Part shown: positions 32,234-43,984 of the stretch, piece after piece
How positions within the stretch are numbered: the first letter of the stretch is position 1
How the letters are laid out: each line of letters starts with the position of its first letter
Assembly: GCA_030789695.1 (NCBI GenBank)
Contig: CM061142.1
Span: 359,934,257-359,998,256, forward strand
Length of the DNA: 64,000 nucleotides
From: Scilla litardierei
Taxonomy: Eukaryota > Streptophyta > Magnoliopsida > Asparagales > Asparagaceae
Direction of reading: 5' to 3'
The notes under the pieces: generated by a model
Database searches by the model: none
Seen by the model: only the letters and a program-made list of their open reading frames with translations
What the model was told of the DNA's origin: nothing
Position numbers and translations under genes: made by a program

Positions 32234-35200
32234 TCAGCTCTTACGCAATCCTTGAGATGATAAGTGTTTGTAAAACACATCTCTGGGGATCGCCTTCGTA
32301 AGCGGATCCGCTATCATCTCATGCGTAGATATGTACCTTACGTCTACCTTCTTGGTCTTATCATAGTCTTTTGCAAATTTGTAGCGGATATCAATGTGTT
32401 TGGTCTTACAATGGAATTTTGGATCTTTGACATAGGCTATAGATGCTTGGCTGTCACTGTGTATTGGTACAGCACCTGAGTCACTTGCATCAATTAGCCT
32501 GTCTAAGAATTTCCTAAGCCAAACAGCCTCTTGGACTGCCATGCTAAATGCTACAAACTCGGCTTCCATAGTTGAAAGTGCGATGCAGGATTGTTTCTTG
32601 CTACTCCAGGATATTGCACCAGATCCGAATAGAAAAACATATTCTGAGGTCGATCGTCGCTCATTGAGATCACCCGCCCAATCAGCATCAGTGTAGCCTT
32701 CGAGCCTCAAGGCATCTCCTTGATAGCATAAAGCATAGTCTGTAGTTCCTTTAAGATACCGTATTATCCTCTTAACCGCTTTCCAGTGTACTTGCCCTGG
32801 ATTGGATTGGTAACGACTTACCATTCCAACGGCAAAACAGATGTCCGGTCTTGTACACATCATAGCGTACATAAGACTACCAACTGCACTGGAATATGGA
32901 ACTTTTTCCATAATTTCCTTTTCCTTTTGGTTCTTTGGACACGATTTCAGACATAAATTATCGCATTTGCTTATTGGAGTATCAATGGACTTGCAGTCCT
33001 GCATATTAAAACGTTCTAGAACCTTCTTTATATAAGTCTCTTGTGAAAGAGAAAGAAGTTTCTTCGAACGATTCCTTGAAATCTTAACTCCAAGGATATA
33101 TGCGGCTTCTCTAATGTCTTTCATCTCAAAAACTGATGAAATCCAAGCCTTGATATCCATCACAAAGTCCTTGTCATTTCTGGCTATTAAAATGTCATCT
33201 ACGTATAGAGACATAATAACATACTTGCTTTTAATCCTCTTGATATATACACAGTTATCTTCATCAAGCATGGTAAAACCATTTGATAAGACAACTTCTT
33301 GAAATCGTATATACCATTGCCTCGAGGATTGTTTAAGACCATATATGGACTTACGATGTTTACAAACCTTATGTTCGTTTCCTTCTTTTACGAACCCTGT
33401 TGGTTGTTCCATATAGATCTCCTCGTCCAATTCTCCATTGAGAAAGGCAGTCTTTACATCCATTTGATGTAATTCGAGGTCTAAGCAAGCTACCATAGAC
33501 AGAATCAGGCGAATCGAGGTAAAGCGAACAACAGGTGAGAAGGTCTCTTCGTAGTCTATCCCTTCCTGTTGCGTAAAACCTTTCGCGACAAGGCGAGCTT
33601 TATATCTGTCAATAGAGCCATCAGCCTTATGCTTGATCTTGAGAACCCATTTGTTCACAATAGCTCTACGTCCTCTGGGTAAGTCAACCAAGTCCCAGAC
33701 TTGGTTAACTTTCATGGATTCTAATTCCTCCTTCATCGCTTCCATCCATTTGTCTTTTGCAGGGCATGATACGGCCTGTTTGAAAGTAGCAGGCTCGTCA
33801 TCTTCTTGTAGTAAAGTCATAAAGGTTTGCGGGAATTCATCCTCAAATCTTAGAGGAGCTAACCTTGTATGACTACTACGTCGTATTTGAGATTCTTCAA
33901 GTCCTTGTTGACTCGAATTTAGATCAATTCTAATATCACTCCCACTTGGAATGTCGTTAGAATTGCTCACACTTGGATCATTATTCCCGTATGGAATAGG
34001 ATTAGCATCATTCGTATCATCCATTGGTGAAGGTTGGAACGTATTTTCGTCTTCACCAAGGATTCTCCCACTCGAATGAGGTAATCCTTCTTGATCATTA
34101 ATCTCAAATAGAGATAAGTCCTGACTTATCTCGCCCTGTCTTGGAAACTCGTTTTCCAAGAAAGTGACATCCCTCGACTCAAATTCAATTAGACCTCCAT
34201 TGTCTTCCTGACCAATGAAAACATAACCTTTGGAGTTTTCTGCGTATCGTATAAAGATACATTTCCTTCCCCGTGGCCCAAGTTTGCCATACTTATGGGA
34301 GGAAATATATGCATAGGATGCACACCCCCAAGGTTTCAAAATGTTTAAGTCGGGAGACCTTTGGTTCAACAACTCATAAGGAGTGGAGCTAACTGATTTC
34401 GAGGGTACGCGGTTCAAGATGAAAGCAGCCGTCAATAATGCATCACCTCAAAAGGTGATTGGCAAGTTAGCTTGCGCCATCATTGAACAGACCATTTCCA
34501 TTAAAGTCATATTCCTCCTTTCAGCAACACCATTTTGTTGAGGAGTATAAGGCATAGTTACCTGATGAACTATGCCCTTTTCATCACAAAGTTCCTTAAA
34601 ACTTGCTGATTGATATTCACCGCCTCTATCGGTTTGCAAGACCTTAATCTTGCGATCTAATTGATTTTCCACCAAACTCATATAGTTTTTAAAGCAGGTT
34701 AATGCTTCACTTTTGTGGGATATCAAATAGATTTGACCGAATCGGGTGAAGTCATCAATAAAAGTGATGAAATAGGACTTTCCGTGTCTTGTCTTGACAT
34801 TCATCGGACCACATATGTCCGAATGGATGAGCTGTAATGGAACCTCGGCCCTTGTACCGGTTCCAAACGGCTTGCGACAAGATTTTCCTACAAGGCAATG
34901 TTCGCAAGTCGACATTTCGACCTTTGAGACATTGGATAGAAGGCCACGTTTGGCAAGTCTATCCATTCGTGTTGGTCCAATGTGACCAAGCCTTGCATGC
35001 CAACAAATTACATCTGATTCATAATTTGATGAATTTGCAACAAGGAAATTTTCATTATTAAATGAGGAATCATACATTGTATTTAATACAATAAATCCTT
35101 TAAATACATACCCAGAACCAATTAGAGTATTATTACAAGGCAAGTCCACTTTACAATTGTGAAAAAACCAGCTATAACCAAGACCCATTAACACGACAAC

Positions 35201-36340
35201 AGATATAATATTCCTTCGAATATCAGGAGCGAAGAGAACATCATGAAGTAGGATAGTGCGGCCGTTGTCCAAGACGAGCTTGCAAGTCCCAATGCCTTTC
35301 ACTTCAACACGCGTGTTGTTTCCTACATAGATCCACTTCGTTCCTTGGGGTATCCGGTGATACTCCACGAAGGACCGTCTGTCCCTTGCTATATGGTCAG
35401 TGGCACCTGAATCAATTATCCAAAATGGATTAGATTCTACAAGAAATATTGAACTAGAAACACATATGTAAATAGTATTATTACAAGTTACCTCGTCACC
35501 TCCACTCGTACATGAACGAGCATAGTGACCTAACTTGTTGCACTTGAAACACTTGATCTTCTTCAAGTCCTTCTTCTTGTGCCATTTCTTGTGCCCACCC
35601 TTGTGTTTGGGTTTCTTGGTAGACTCAGGTTGCTTATTACGTTCGTTAGAAAACTTCGAACGATTTTTCCGTTTCTTTCTCCCGTGTGAGGAACTAGCAA
35701 CCATGTGCACTTTTGCACTTGGATTGGCGGTCGCAAGCCGCTCTTCCTCTAACTCGAGGTGCTTAGAAACATCGCTGAAGTTCTTGATGCTTTCATTATG
35801 AGTGAGATGCATCTTCATTTGGTCCCACCCATTTGGCAGGGAACGTATGACTGCTTGGATTTGTTGCTCATCAGTGAGCATATGACCTACATCCTTTAAC
35901 TTTGAGATTAGATTCACCATATGTTGCAGATGCTTCCCTATGGAATGATCTGGACGTTTCTTGTACAAATCGAATCTTATAGTTAAAGAACGAAGTTTGG
36001 ACACCGAGGTGCCACCAAACTTCTCCTCTAGCTTGGACCATATGTCCATGGCTAGGTCATGCTCTCGGAAGATTCGAATTATGTCGTCTGCCATACTTGA
36101 CATCAACGTAATGCGAGCAATCTTGTTCTTCCGAGACCAAGCATCAAAAGCTTCCTTGTCTCTTCTGTGTTGGGCCGTAGTGCCCAACTCAGGTTCAATC
36201 ATCTTGTTCTTCAGAGTTTCGAGCACGTCTTGCTCCTCTAGAACATATTGTATCTTTATGGACCATAGTTTGTAATTATCGCCGTTGAGTTTTTCACCTT
36301 TGTTTAACTCAGCGACGATGTTCTTAGCGGCAGAGGACAT
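32234..36340 (-). pseudogene. Copia-A gag-pol polyprotein with one in-frame TGA
   Basis: A single frame runs from ATG 36340 (MSSAAKNIVAEL) to the stop at 32234, about 1,368 codons, interrupted only by TGA at 34448-34450. The TGA stands where the Trp after LPITF is expected, late in integrase. Domains in order: UBN2 gag; CCHC CFKCNKLGHYARSC (about residue 290); protease IIDSGATDHIA; GAG-pre-integrase; integrase core with DICGP, FIDDFTRFG and DRGGEY intact; RT with AFLNGELDEEIYM and LYVDDIL (near residue 1047); RNase H with GYTDADWAGD and ALSTMEAEF. The protein would make particles and reverse-transcribe and integrate the element RNA. ATG 36340 is preferred to the upstream TTG-started extension. 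Confidence 0.93.
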
Positions 36341-38110
36341 TTTAGCTTTAAAATGCTGCAAAAGATATGAAAAGAAAGGTTTGATCAAAAAAACATTTCA
36401 TTAATTTCATATACAAAGTCATCATATTGTTACATCTTCATGATTCATTAGTCTCGGCCAGCGGACCGACCAGGGAAATGGCTAGTCCATGGTTCACTAC
36501 CCCCAGACTGAGCTGATGTGCCCCACAAACTAGTCCAAAAGACCACTGGTCGAATCATGATCCATTGAGATGCTGAATAATTCGAATGTGGAAATATTCA
36601 GACTAGTTTAATATCACTCCCACTTGGAAAACCCCACTTGGAATGATATTATTATATTTGATAAGTTACTTTCGAAAAATATTGAAGGTGTTGTTCTAGA
36701 ATCGGAAAAGTCATTACGATCCTAATCACCATCTAGAACAACTTTCAATATTTCCCCATCACTTTATCAAATAACAGTACTCTTAGAGTACTTTGCAGCG
36801 GAAAAGCGTTTTTGAAAAACGTATTTTGAAAACGTATTTTTCAAACGTATTTTGCAAACGTATTATGCAGGCCTACACCCCATTACAGGGTGACATAGTC
36901 GAAATATTTCGACAATTCCCCGGCCATTACCGGGGTCGTGTCGTGGTCGTGCCAAGGCCGAATTCTTCTTCCTTCCGAAGACAGAGTTGCCATCGCAACT
37001 TGGCCAAGGCCAAACACCCATTGAGGGGAGTTTTCTGCAAGCCACTAGCGCCGGCTCCCGTATGGATCCAGGCGCTTCCCACCTACAGGAGAATTTTGCC
37101 ACAGACAACTACCGCCGGCTCCGTAGAGACCGGCAATGCAAGCCACCCCCCTCCGGTCATGCAAGCCCCCCTTCCCCCATCAAAATACAGGGCCAACCGG
37201 GGCTTGGCCCGGGCCGAGGCCGGGGCTGGCAGTGACCGTGGACCTGGCCTGTGCCAGGGCCTGCCGCGGCCCTGGCAAAGGCCAGGGCCGGCCTCGGCCT
37301 GGCCATGGCTGCTGCCAGGGTCGGCCGTGGCCCTGGCCTCTGCCAGGGCTGGCCGTGGCCCCGGCCAGGGCCCTCTGGCCCTGGCCTGGCCGAGGCCAGT
37401 GCCGGCCCTGGCCACGGCCAGGGCCCCCTGGCCCTGGCCACGGCCAGGGCCCCCTGGCCCTGGCCGCGGCTGGCCCTGGCCGAGTCCGGCCAGGGCCGGA
37501 CATGGCCCCTTGGCCATGGCCGGCCTTGGCCCATATGGCCATGGCCGGCCTCCCCCTTGCATGGGGGTGGCCGCACACCCCTACCGGAGGGGTTGCCATG
37601 GTTGTTATTGGCCGTAGCCAACCCCCTCCGTATGGGGAGGGGGGATGCATAGCCTCCATGGCCCATATGAGCATAGTGATCATGCACCAAAGGGATCTTC
37701 TTCTCCGATGAGAATTTGCAACCGCCATCTTCTTCTCCGATGAGAGACCCGTTCGTCGAGAAAGTAGTTATACTTCAATGGCCATATGCCGAAAAAATAA
37801 CATACTTTCAAGTTCGCAAACTACACGCTCTACATGAAGAGAGCACCCATTACCTATTGAATGGAGACTCAGCATCCATGAGGAGTGCGAGTTTGGCGAT
37901 ATGAACGGTCAGTTCTTCCCGTCACGGAGAGTTCCTGCCATATCCATAATGGCAGAAGACTCTAACGTGAAAAGAACAACTGCTGCGTTCTCTCCGTCAC
38001 GATGCGCTCCTACCATATCCATAATGGTAGGAAACTCATTCGTGAAAAAGACAACGCCTCGTTCATCATTTAGGCCGGGGCGACGGTTAGACCGGGGCGA
38101 ACCCGTATGG
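36341..38110 (-). other. Long leader of Copia-A with a GGCC-rich block
   Basis: The leader between PBS and gag is about 1.77 kb. At 37190-37560 it is built almost entirely of GGCCCTGGCC or GGCCAGGGCC steps, self-complementary and able to fold strongly. Near gag (36808-36870) the motif ACGTATTTT occurs about five times. 37901-38040 contains two diverged copies of a 75-bp unit (CCGTCACG..ATATCCATAATGG). The open frames here are composition artefacts. Confidence 0.8.
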
Positions 38111-38122
38111 CTCTGATACCAA
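38111..38122 (-). other. Primer binding site of Copia-A
   Basis: The minus strand reads TTGGTATCAGAGCC directly after the LTR end. It is the standard tRNA-iMet complementary site. Confidence 0.92.
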
Positions 38123-38651
38123 TGTAGGATCCTGTCAAAACAACGATGTTAGGATCAAATGAAGAGGAGAGACTTACCCTTGCGTACGCGGCACTGTAAT
38201 CTCTGAACTTCGCCCTCGGATTCGCCACAACGGTCAGTACTTTGTCACGGAGGATCGAAGTAGCGTTTCACCGCCTAAATCTCTATTTAGAAGAGGATTT
38301 TAATGGAAGGGAGAAAAAGAACACAAGTTGCCTTATGCAAACTTATGGCATGGTTAGATTAGTGTAAATGCCTTACCCTTGTGTCCTATTTATAGTCTTT
38401 AGGGGTAGTTATTGTAGGAAATAACTAAATATAAGCTTATTAGCCTATATTAGCACATTTACGTATCCTCTTCTTCATTCACTTATCAAGTGCCTTTATG
38501 CACTTATAAAGTGACTTTTTCCACTTATCGAGTGGTCCTTTTCACACGAGAAAACGTTCCCTTCACGCACGCTTTCGTGCACGCGACATCTGAGGTCCAT
38601 ATACCCTCATACATCCCCTCATGGGTGTATATATGTGGTCCATATCCAACA
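38123..38651 (-). repeat. 5' LTR of Copia-A
   Basis: Same 529-bp length and ends as the other LTR. A minus-strand TATAAATAGG lies near 38386-38400. Confidence 0.95.
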
Positions 38652-40015
38652 CAGGTGGCACTGCAAGGCCGGTAACTAAGGCAGCAATGTCATACAACTC
38701 GAACTCCGGGGAGCGTGGAACCGGGTCATCGACGACTTTCTCGACGGGTGCTCCGGGGGGCTCGAGTACATGTAGGGGAGGGAGTGGTAGACCTGAGTAA
38801 TCTTCCAGTCAAGATGAACTGGATCAATATGGGTAAGGTACGGGGCCGAAAGACCCATATGTGGAGTGTGGTGAGTGCCTACGAGATAAAGCCAGTGACA
38901 AGACCCATAAGGTCGGATAATATGCATGTGCTCGAGCACGCTGAGGGTCAAGCATGTCGGGCCAACAGGGTGGTGAAGGTCATCTAGGATGTGAATATCA
39001 AGCATCCTGGAAAACATGGTAAAGAAACCACCGTAGAAGCTGTCAGTGGCGAAGTGGGTGATGGCTGTATGAAGTAGGCAGTGACATAACCAGTGGGCTG
39101 CGTCAGAGATCATGAAAGGGTGGAGTGAGCCATCAAGGTGGAATCTCAGAATTCAGGTCATGCCCATGAGATGGGTGAGCTCTGGTAGGGACATGGTCCC
39201 GACCTCAGGCCTGCAGAAGAGAGTGGTGGCTAAGTGCCGCTCAGCATAACAAAGGCATGGGTGCACGATGCACGATGCCTTTGCTCGACTAGGGTGATAC
39301 TGAGCAAGGCCTGAAATACGCTCCCAAAAGGCTCTAGCATAAAATGTGTCCACATCATAGTTTGGAGAAAAGGCTGCTCTGGGATCGGGGATGGCAGGGA
39401 AGTGAAAGTACTCGTGGATCATGGCATGTGTAATAGTGCAGTCGTGATCCATTAGCCGAAAAGTGACGCCATCACCCACTGAGGTGCTAGAAGGGAGCTG
39501 AGTGCCTCGAGTGCAATGTAGGTGTAGGTGGGGGCGTGTACACCGAGGAAGCGGTCGAAATCGATCACTCGGTAGAGGTAATGGACTCCCTGAAGGAGTC
39601 CAAGGGAGCGCACGGTAGGCACGTCTATGAACAAATTAGGTACGAGACGACGCTGAGAGATCCTAACAAAGCGCTCTCGGTGTGCATCGTCTCGGAACGT
39701 GATAACATAGGTACGGAGATGTGCAGGCAAGGCATCCCTGGTGGGGGCGAGGTGTGGAGGTGATGATGTAGAGACGGTGGATGGTGCTGTAGTGGGGGTA
39801 GGGGTTGAGGTGGCGGGGGTAGTGGTGGAAGTGCGTGGTGTGGAAGTGGTAGGGATAAGGGCTGTGGTGGAGGGGATGGTGGTGGTGGTGGCAGTGCTGG
39901 TGGTGGTGGTGGTGGTGGTGAGTCGGGCACGACGCGGGGGTCTGGAGGAAGAGGCGCCTGGAGTAGGCATCTTCCCCCGCGTGGGTGGGGTGGCTGCACC
40001 TCGTGTGCGAACCAT
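38652..40015 (-). pseudogene. Athila ORF-1/env-like protein, N-terminal part
   Basis: The frame starts at ATG 40015 (MVRTRGAATPPTRGK), followed by a Thr/Pro/Ser low-complexity tract coded by a (GGT)n-like run at about 39880-39925. The conserved core then reads RFVRISQRRLVPNLFIDV and YTYIALEALSSLL. After a frameshift near 39452-39479 it continues with GVTFRLMDHDCTITHAMIHE and FWERISGLAQYHPSRAKAS. A stop at 39153 precedes a last piece at 38676-39113. This matches the Athila ORF-1 family (Pfam PF03078, from memory), found downstream of pol in Athila elements. Its role is unknown. Copia-A is inserted in its 3' half. Confidence 0.72.
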
Positions 40016-41227
40016 CGTATCGATGGTGATGTGATGCTACGGTATAAAAATAAATAAAGGGAAGAGTGTATCGAATGTGCGAGCGATGAGAGCGATACGA
40101 GTGCTAAAATATCCCCCAAGCTAGTCCTGACAGCAAATGCTGACGTAACCAGGGAGTACCTGAAAATAGAAACTATCAAAACGTCAGAATGAGGCATTAA
40201 AAGTGGGGGGATACGCTGAAATTGGGTTGCTCGACCGAGCAGTGCGACTGCTCGGTCCGATTCGTGCTACTCGATGGGAAGTTCTGATCGAGCACAAGTG
40301 TGCTCGGTCCGTGCCTTAGGGCACATGCGAACGGTGGTTTGGGGGTTCTTTGGGCGAGCAAATGAGGGGGGTGTGGGTGATGTTGGGAGGTGGGAGGGTT
40401 CTGGGTGGACGGAGGGACGGCGCCATCGGCGGTGGTGGCGCCGTCGATGGCATCGTCAATTCGAAAGGGGGACAGAGGGCAAAAGAGAGGGAGTGGCAGA
40501 GAGAGCGAGAGAGAGAAAGAAAGAGGAAGGGGCTGACCGGAGCTGGGCAGCGCGACCAGTGGTGCGACGGTGGAGCGGCGGAGGGCGTCGGCGACGAGAG
40601 GGGATGTCTGAGTATGGAGGAGAGAAAGAGAGCTCGGGGTAGAATTTTTTAGGGTTAAAAATTTTTTAACTATGGGTAATTTGAAAATGGGTTGGGTTTA
40701 AAAAACCCAACTCGCTTGGGGTGGGGCCCGTGAGAAATGATAATACGACTCGGTCCAAGCAACGCAGCTGCTCGACCGAGTCAATCAGCTGAAAAATTCA
40801 ATAAATTGAGCTGAAATATACTCCCTCACATGCTCGATCGAGTAGTTGACTGCTCGGTCGAACTGTTCATCACTCGGGCCGTGCCAATGCCACTCGGGCT
40901 GTGTAGGCAGAGTGTCGTTTTCTCCTCAACTCCAAAAGCTTGTTGTACTTGACCGAGCAGCAGGTTGATCAGACCGAGTTGATGTTAACACGGACCGAGC
41001 CATTACTGCTCAGGCCACGCAGACAGAGTGATGATTTTTCCTCAATTTTTGTCCCTATGCTGCTCGACCGAACAGTGTAGCTGCTCTATCGAGTCTCCTG
41101 TGTCTCATTTTTTCCTTTATTTTATCTCCAAATCTCCAAATGTGCTGCTCCCCTCTGGCTTTCTTTCATTTGTAATGTCGATACGCATGCCCCCACAAGT
41201 CCAACCTGTCCAAAAGATGGACTCATC
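40016..41227. other. Upstream non-coding part of the Athila-like element with palindromes
   Basis: It contains a PPT-like tract at 40113. At 40225-41090 there are many CTCGACCGAGCAG, CTCGGTCCG and CTCGGGCCGTG motifs, as in the LTR at 27430-27770, though I could not align the two regions along their length. 40340-40640 is a G-rich purine block. It ends at the assembly gap. Confidence 0.6.
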
Positions 41228-41727
41228 NNNNNNNNNNNNNNNNNNNNNNNNNNNNNNNNNNNNNNNNNNNNNNNNNNNNNNNNNNNNNNNNNNNNNNNNN
41301 NNNNNNNNNNNNNNNNNNNNNNNNNNNNNNNNNNNNNNNNNNNNNNNNNNNNNNNNNNNNNNNNNNNNNNNNNNNNNNNNNNNNNNNNNNNNNNNNNNNN
41401 NNNNNNNNNNNNNNNNNNNNNNNNNNNNNNNNNNNNNNNNNNNNNNNNNNNNNNNNNNNNNNNNNNNNNNNNNNNNNNNNNNNNNNNNNNNNNNNNNNNN
41501 NNNNNNNNNNNNNNNNNNNNNNNNNNNNNNNNNNNNNNNNNNNNNNNNNNNNNNNNNNNNNNNNNNNNNNNNNNNNNNNNNNNNNNNNNNNNNNNNNNNN
41601 NNNNNNNNNNNNNNNNNNNNNNNNNNNNNNNNNNNNNNNNNNNNNNNNNNNNNNNNNNNNNNNNNNNNNNNNNNNNNNNNNNNNNNNNNNNNNNNNNNNN
41701 NNNNNNNNNNNNNNNNNNNNNNNNNNN
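41228..41727. other. Assembly gap of 500 N
   Basis: Exactly 500 unknown bases, which suggests a fixed-size placeholder. Open frames that cross it are artefacts. Confidence 0.99.
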
Positions 41728-41816
41728 GAAAGACATGATCCAAAGAACACCACCACCCACTTACAAGCATTAGGAGAGTGCTGCCCATTGAGAGACCTTG
41801 CAAATATAGTAAGCAG

Positions 41817-41999
41817 TCATTTACTATTTGGCATGGTTGATGTGTTAGATGTGGAGCTTGCGTTGGCCACCAAAATGTGTTCGGCTTCGTGGAGTTTGCA
41901 GCCATTTTGTGTGGAGACGAGGAGGTTGGTGGAGTAGAGCATGTAGGAGATGAAGAAGAGGAGGAAGCTGGAGATGACACAGCTGCGGAGGGTGCCCAT
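41817..41999 (-). CDS. Possible exon with an N-terminal membrane anchor
   Basis: From ATG at about 41999 the minus strand encodes MGTLRSCVISSFLLFFISYM followed by a polar Asn/Ser-rich part, and a stop at 41817. A short cytosolic start and one hydrophobic segment would suit a type II membrane protein. I do not recognise the family. The sequence to the left ends in the gap, so further exons may be hidden. The call is weak: it is short, single and without a confirmed splice partner. Confidence 0.28.
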   Translation of the reverse strand: MGTLRSCVISSFLLFFISYMLYSTNLLVSTQNGCKLHEAEHILVANASSTSNTSTMPNSK

Positions 42000-42429
42000 G
42001 CTCGACAAATCGATGATGTGAGTTTTGCAATTACTGATGATGTTGTCGCTGCCCACAAATTGATTGAATCATGTTAGAGATGGAAGAGTTCGCCTTTTTT
42101 TCTTTTTTTTGTTGAATCGTGTTGTTTGCTTTTGTGCTTCTTACGTGTTTGTGAATATTAGAGAGTTTGTTGGGGAGTTTATGGACGAGTTTGGAAAGCT
42201 AGCATTTTTTCCTATGCAACTGGTGCTTGAACTATGTCTGTTTTGTGGACAAACTGGAGCTTATTTGTGCTTTTTCTCAGAAAACTATTTAAAGACTTTG
42301 CAGCTATTTTCCTGCAAAACATTCTTTTTCTTCAATTTGCAAATTGTGAATGACATTACATTAGAGCAATGAAAAATTGTGAAACTCTTGGAAATTTAAC
42401 TAAATTACATGAAAAGTGGTGTCAATTTC

Positions 42430-42504
42430 CTAGCCAACAGAACACATGTTTTCTGCAAACCGAGCCAAGCTTCTGGCATATGCATGCTCCAGGTAAAGCC
42501 CAAC
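42430..42504 (-). CDS. Possible terminal exon of an unknown gene
   Basis: On the minus strand an acceptor (GAAATTCCAG) is followed by 24 codons, VGLYLEHAYARSLARFAENM and four more, then TAG. The composition looks protein-like. The upstream exons would lie to the right, where Copia-B is inserted at 43298. I do not recognise the product. Confidence 0.3.
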   Translation of the reverse strand, partial: VGLYLEHAYARSLARFAENMCSVG

Positions 42505-43297
42505 CTGGAATTTCAATGGAGATCAAAAGTAAGTGATGTATGAATAATTTAGAAAAGGAGTAAATGTCATTTGTTTGATAAGAAGATACAACAACGCAAA
42601 ATATCTTGTATGATGGATATCTATTCAATATCAACCGCATAAGAAAACTGTGTACAATTCCAACATCATTTTAATATTCAATCAACTAAGAAAATAAGAA
42701 CACTGGAAAAATTCTAATACATATATTCCTTACTATTCCATAGTATGATGCACTCTATTCACAAACCTTTAAAACAAAAGAGTTAATTACTAATTAAAAG
42801 TTGGCCTTCAACATAAATCTTAGTAAACCTAACTAACATAAATATTTGGAAAGCTGGCCATAGTTGCATCTAAAAGACATGAACAAGTAACTGATGCAAA
42901 AAAACAAAACAAAATCTCAATAGCTCTCATAATCAAAGATCAAGGTAGAGAGTTCAAGTTGAACTAGGAAACATGTCAGGATTTAAACCAAGGCAACATG
43001 TCAAGATTCAGGATGGACTCCCTTACAGTTAAAATGGATGCATCCAATATGAAAGATAAATGATTTTTAGTACAATATGAAAGAAGCATTTCGCAAGCAG
43101 CTCTCACATTTCTATTGGTTTATAGGAAAGATGGGGTAAGGGGAATGTTTTGTTGATTATTTTAAAATTGCAAGCAGTAAGCTAACACTACTCTAAATGT
43201 GTAATGAAAATACAAACGAAAAAAGGACAGATGGGAGTTACGGAGACAATAAAGATGGTGAGAAACTGAGACGAGGACTCAAAGAGTTAGCAGTTCC
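42505..43297. other. Unassigned AT-rich flank of Copia-B
   Basis: No supported gene or repeat was seen. It ends in the TSD copy GTTCC (43293-43297). Continuity resumes at 50705. Confidence 0.5.
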
Positions 43298-43829
43298 TGT
43301 TGGAACTTATCCAACTAAGTTGGATCTTAATCCAACGTTGGGCTTATATGCGGTGAATAATTATATAAGTGCTACAATGTCATGTTAAGCCCAATATATT
43401 AGTGATCTGGTTTTAATTAATTAAATGGGCTAAATGAGTTAAGCAGATTGTGGGGCCTTTATGTGTAGAGACTATTGGGCTTCAACTCGTTGATGAGCCG
43501 AGTTGGAAACCCTAGGGCTATGGAGGCTAGCCTATAAATATTAGCGGTCATGGTCCCCGGAATACACGAACGAAGTTGAGCCGTCTTTTCTACGTCCCAT
43601 CGCTAGAAGAGAAACCGGGAGAAGGCTAAAGGGATACTCCAACCAGTTGATTCGTGCTATTCTGGAAGATCAACCGTTGCGCTATCGTCAGGATCTTTCA
43701 GATTATTAGCGATAGACTTAGGTACGCTTCCGCTAATCAGAGTAGGTTAATGATTTAAGGTTCCGCATGTTATACATCTAGATTTGTGTTGTTTGGTTAG
43801 AACGCATGTCTGGATCTCTAGTCCCAACA
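43298..43829 (+). repeat. 5' LTR of Copia-B
   Basis: Runs TGTTGGAACTTATCC...CTAGTCCCAACA. A TATA box, CCTATAAATA, lies at 43531-43540. Confidence 0.95.
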
Positions 43830-43831
43830 AG

Positions 43832-43843
43832 TGGTATCAGAGC
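43832..43843 (+). other. Primer binding site of Copia-B
   Basis: TGGTATCAGAGC stands two bases after the LTR. It is the standard tRNA-iMet complementary site. Confidence 0.93.
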
Positions 43844-43984
43844 CATCGTGCTGTGGATCTTAAATTTTTTTTGCCTGCTCATAATAGATCTGATAAAAAT
43901 CTGATTTTTAATCTGTTTTCTATTCGGATCTGTGCAAAATTTGGTTTTTTGATTATTTTTTCCAACAAAAAAAATTGTTTTTTT

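Larger units (their letters stand above)
30692..38651 (-). mobile_element. Copia-A, a nearly intact Ty1/copia element (7,960 bp)
   Basis: LTRs of 529 bp each lie at 30692-31220 and 38123-38651, flanked by the perfect 5-bp duplication CAGGT (30687-30691 and 38652-38656). Both LTRs have TG...CA ends. By hand they differ at about 20 positions (about 4 percent). The interior has a PBS, a long GC-rich leader and one gag-pol frame with a single stop. It is inserted in the Athila ORF. Confidence 0.95.
26374..41227 (-). mobile_element. Athila-like Ty3/gypsy element, split by Copia-A and cut by the gap
   Basis: Its left LTR (26374-28087) is followed by a polypurine tract on the minus strand. An ORF-1/env-like reading frame on the same strand lies at 29834-30691 and 38652-40015, on both sides of Copia-A. 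This order (ORF next to PPT and 3' LTR) fits the Athila lineage. No gag-pol is visible and the 5' LTR is not found; the assembly gap at 41228 may hide or truncate it. Purine tracts AGCTTGGGGG recur at 28089, 29531, 29708 and 40113. Confidence 0.7.

Noticed and set aside
37083..37728. Long GC-rich frames on both strands
   Set aside because: Gly/Pro/Ala-rich translations appear in several frames of the GGCC tract; this is composition, not coding.
39741..40034. Plus-strand frame of Val/Gly repeats
   Set aside because: It is the shadow of the Thr-rich start of the Athila ORF on the other strand.
41028..42058. Frames of 177-313 codons crossing the gap
   Set aside because: They consist largely of unknown residues from the 500 N.
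43832..43843. tRNA-like sequence
   Set aside because: It is a short primer binding site complementary to tRNA-iMet, not a tRNA gene. The same holds for 18887, 38111 and 14245.
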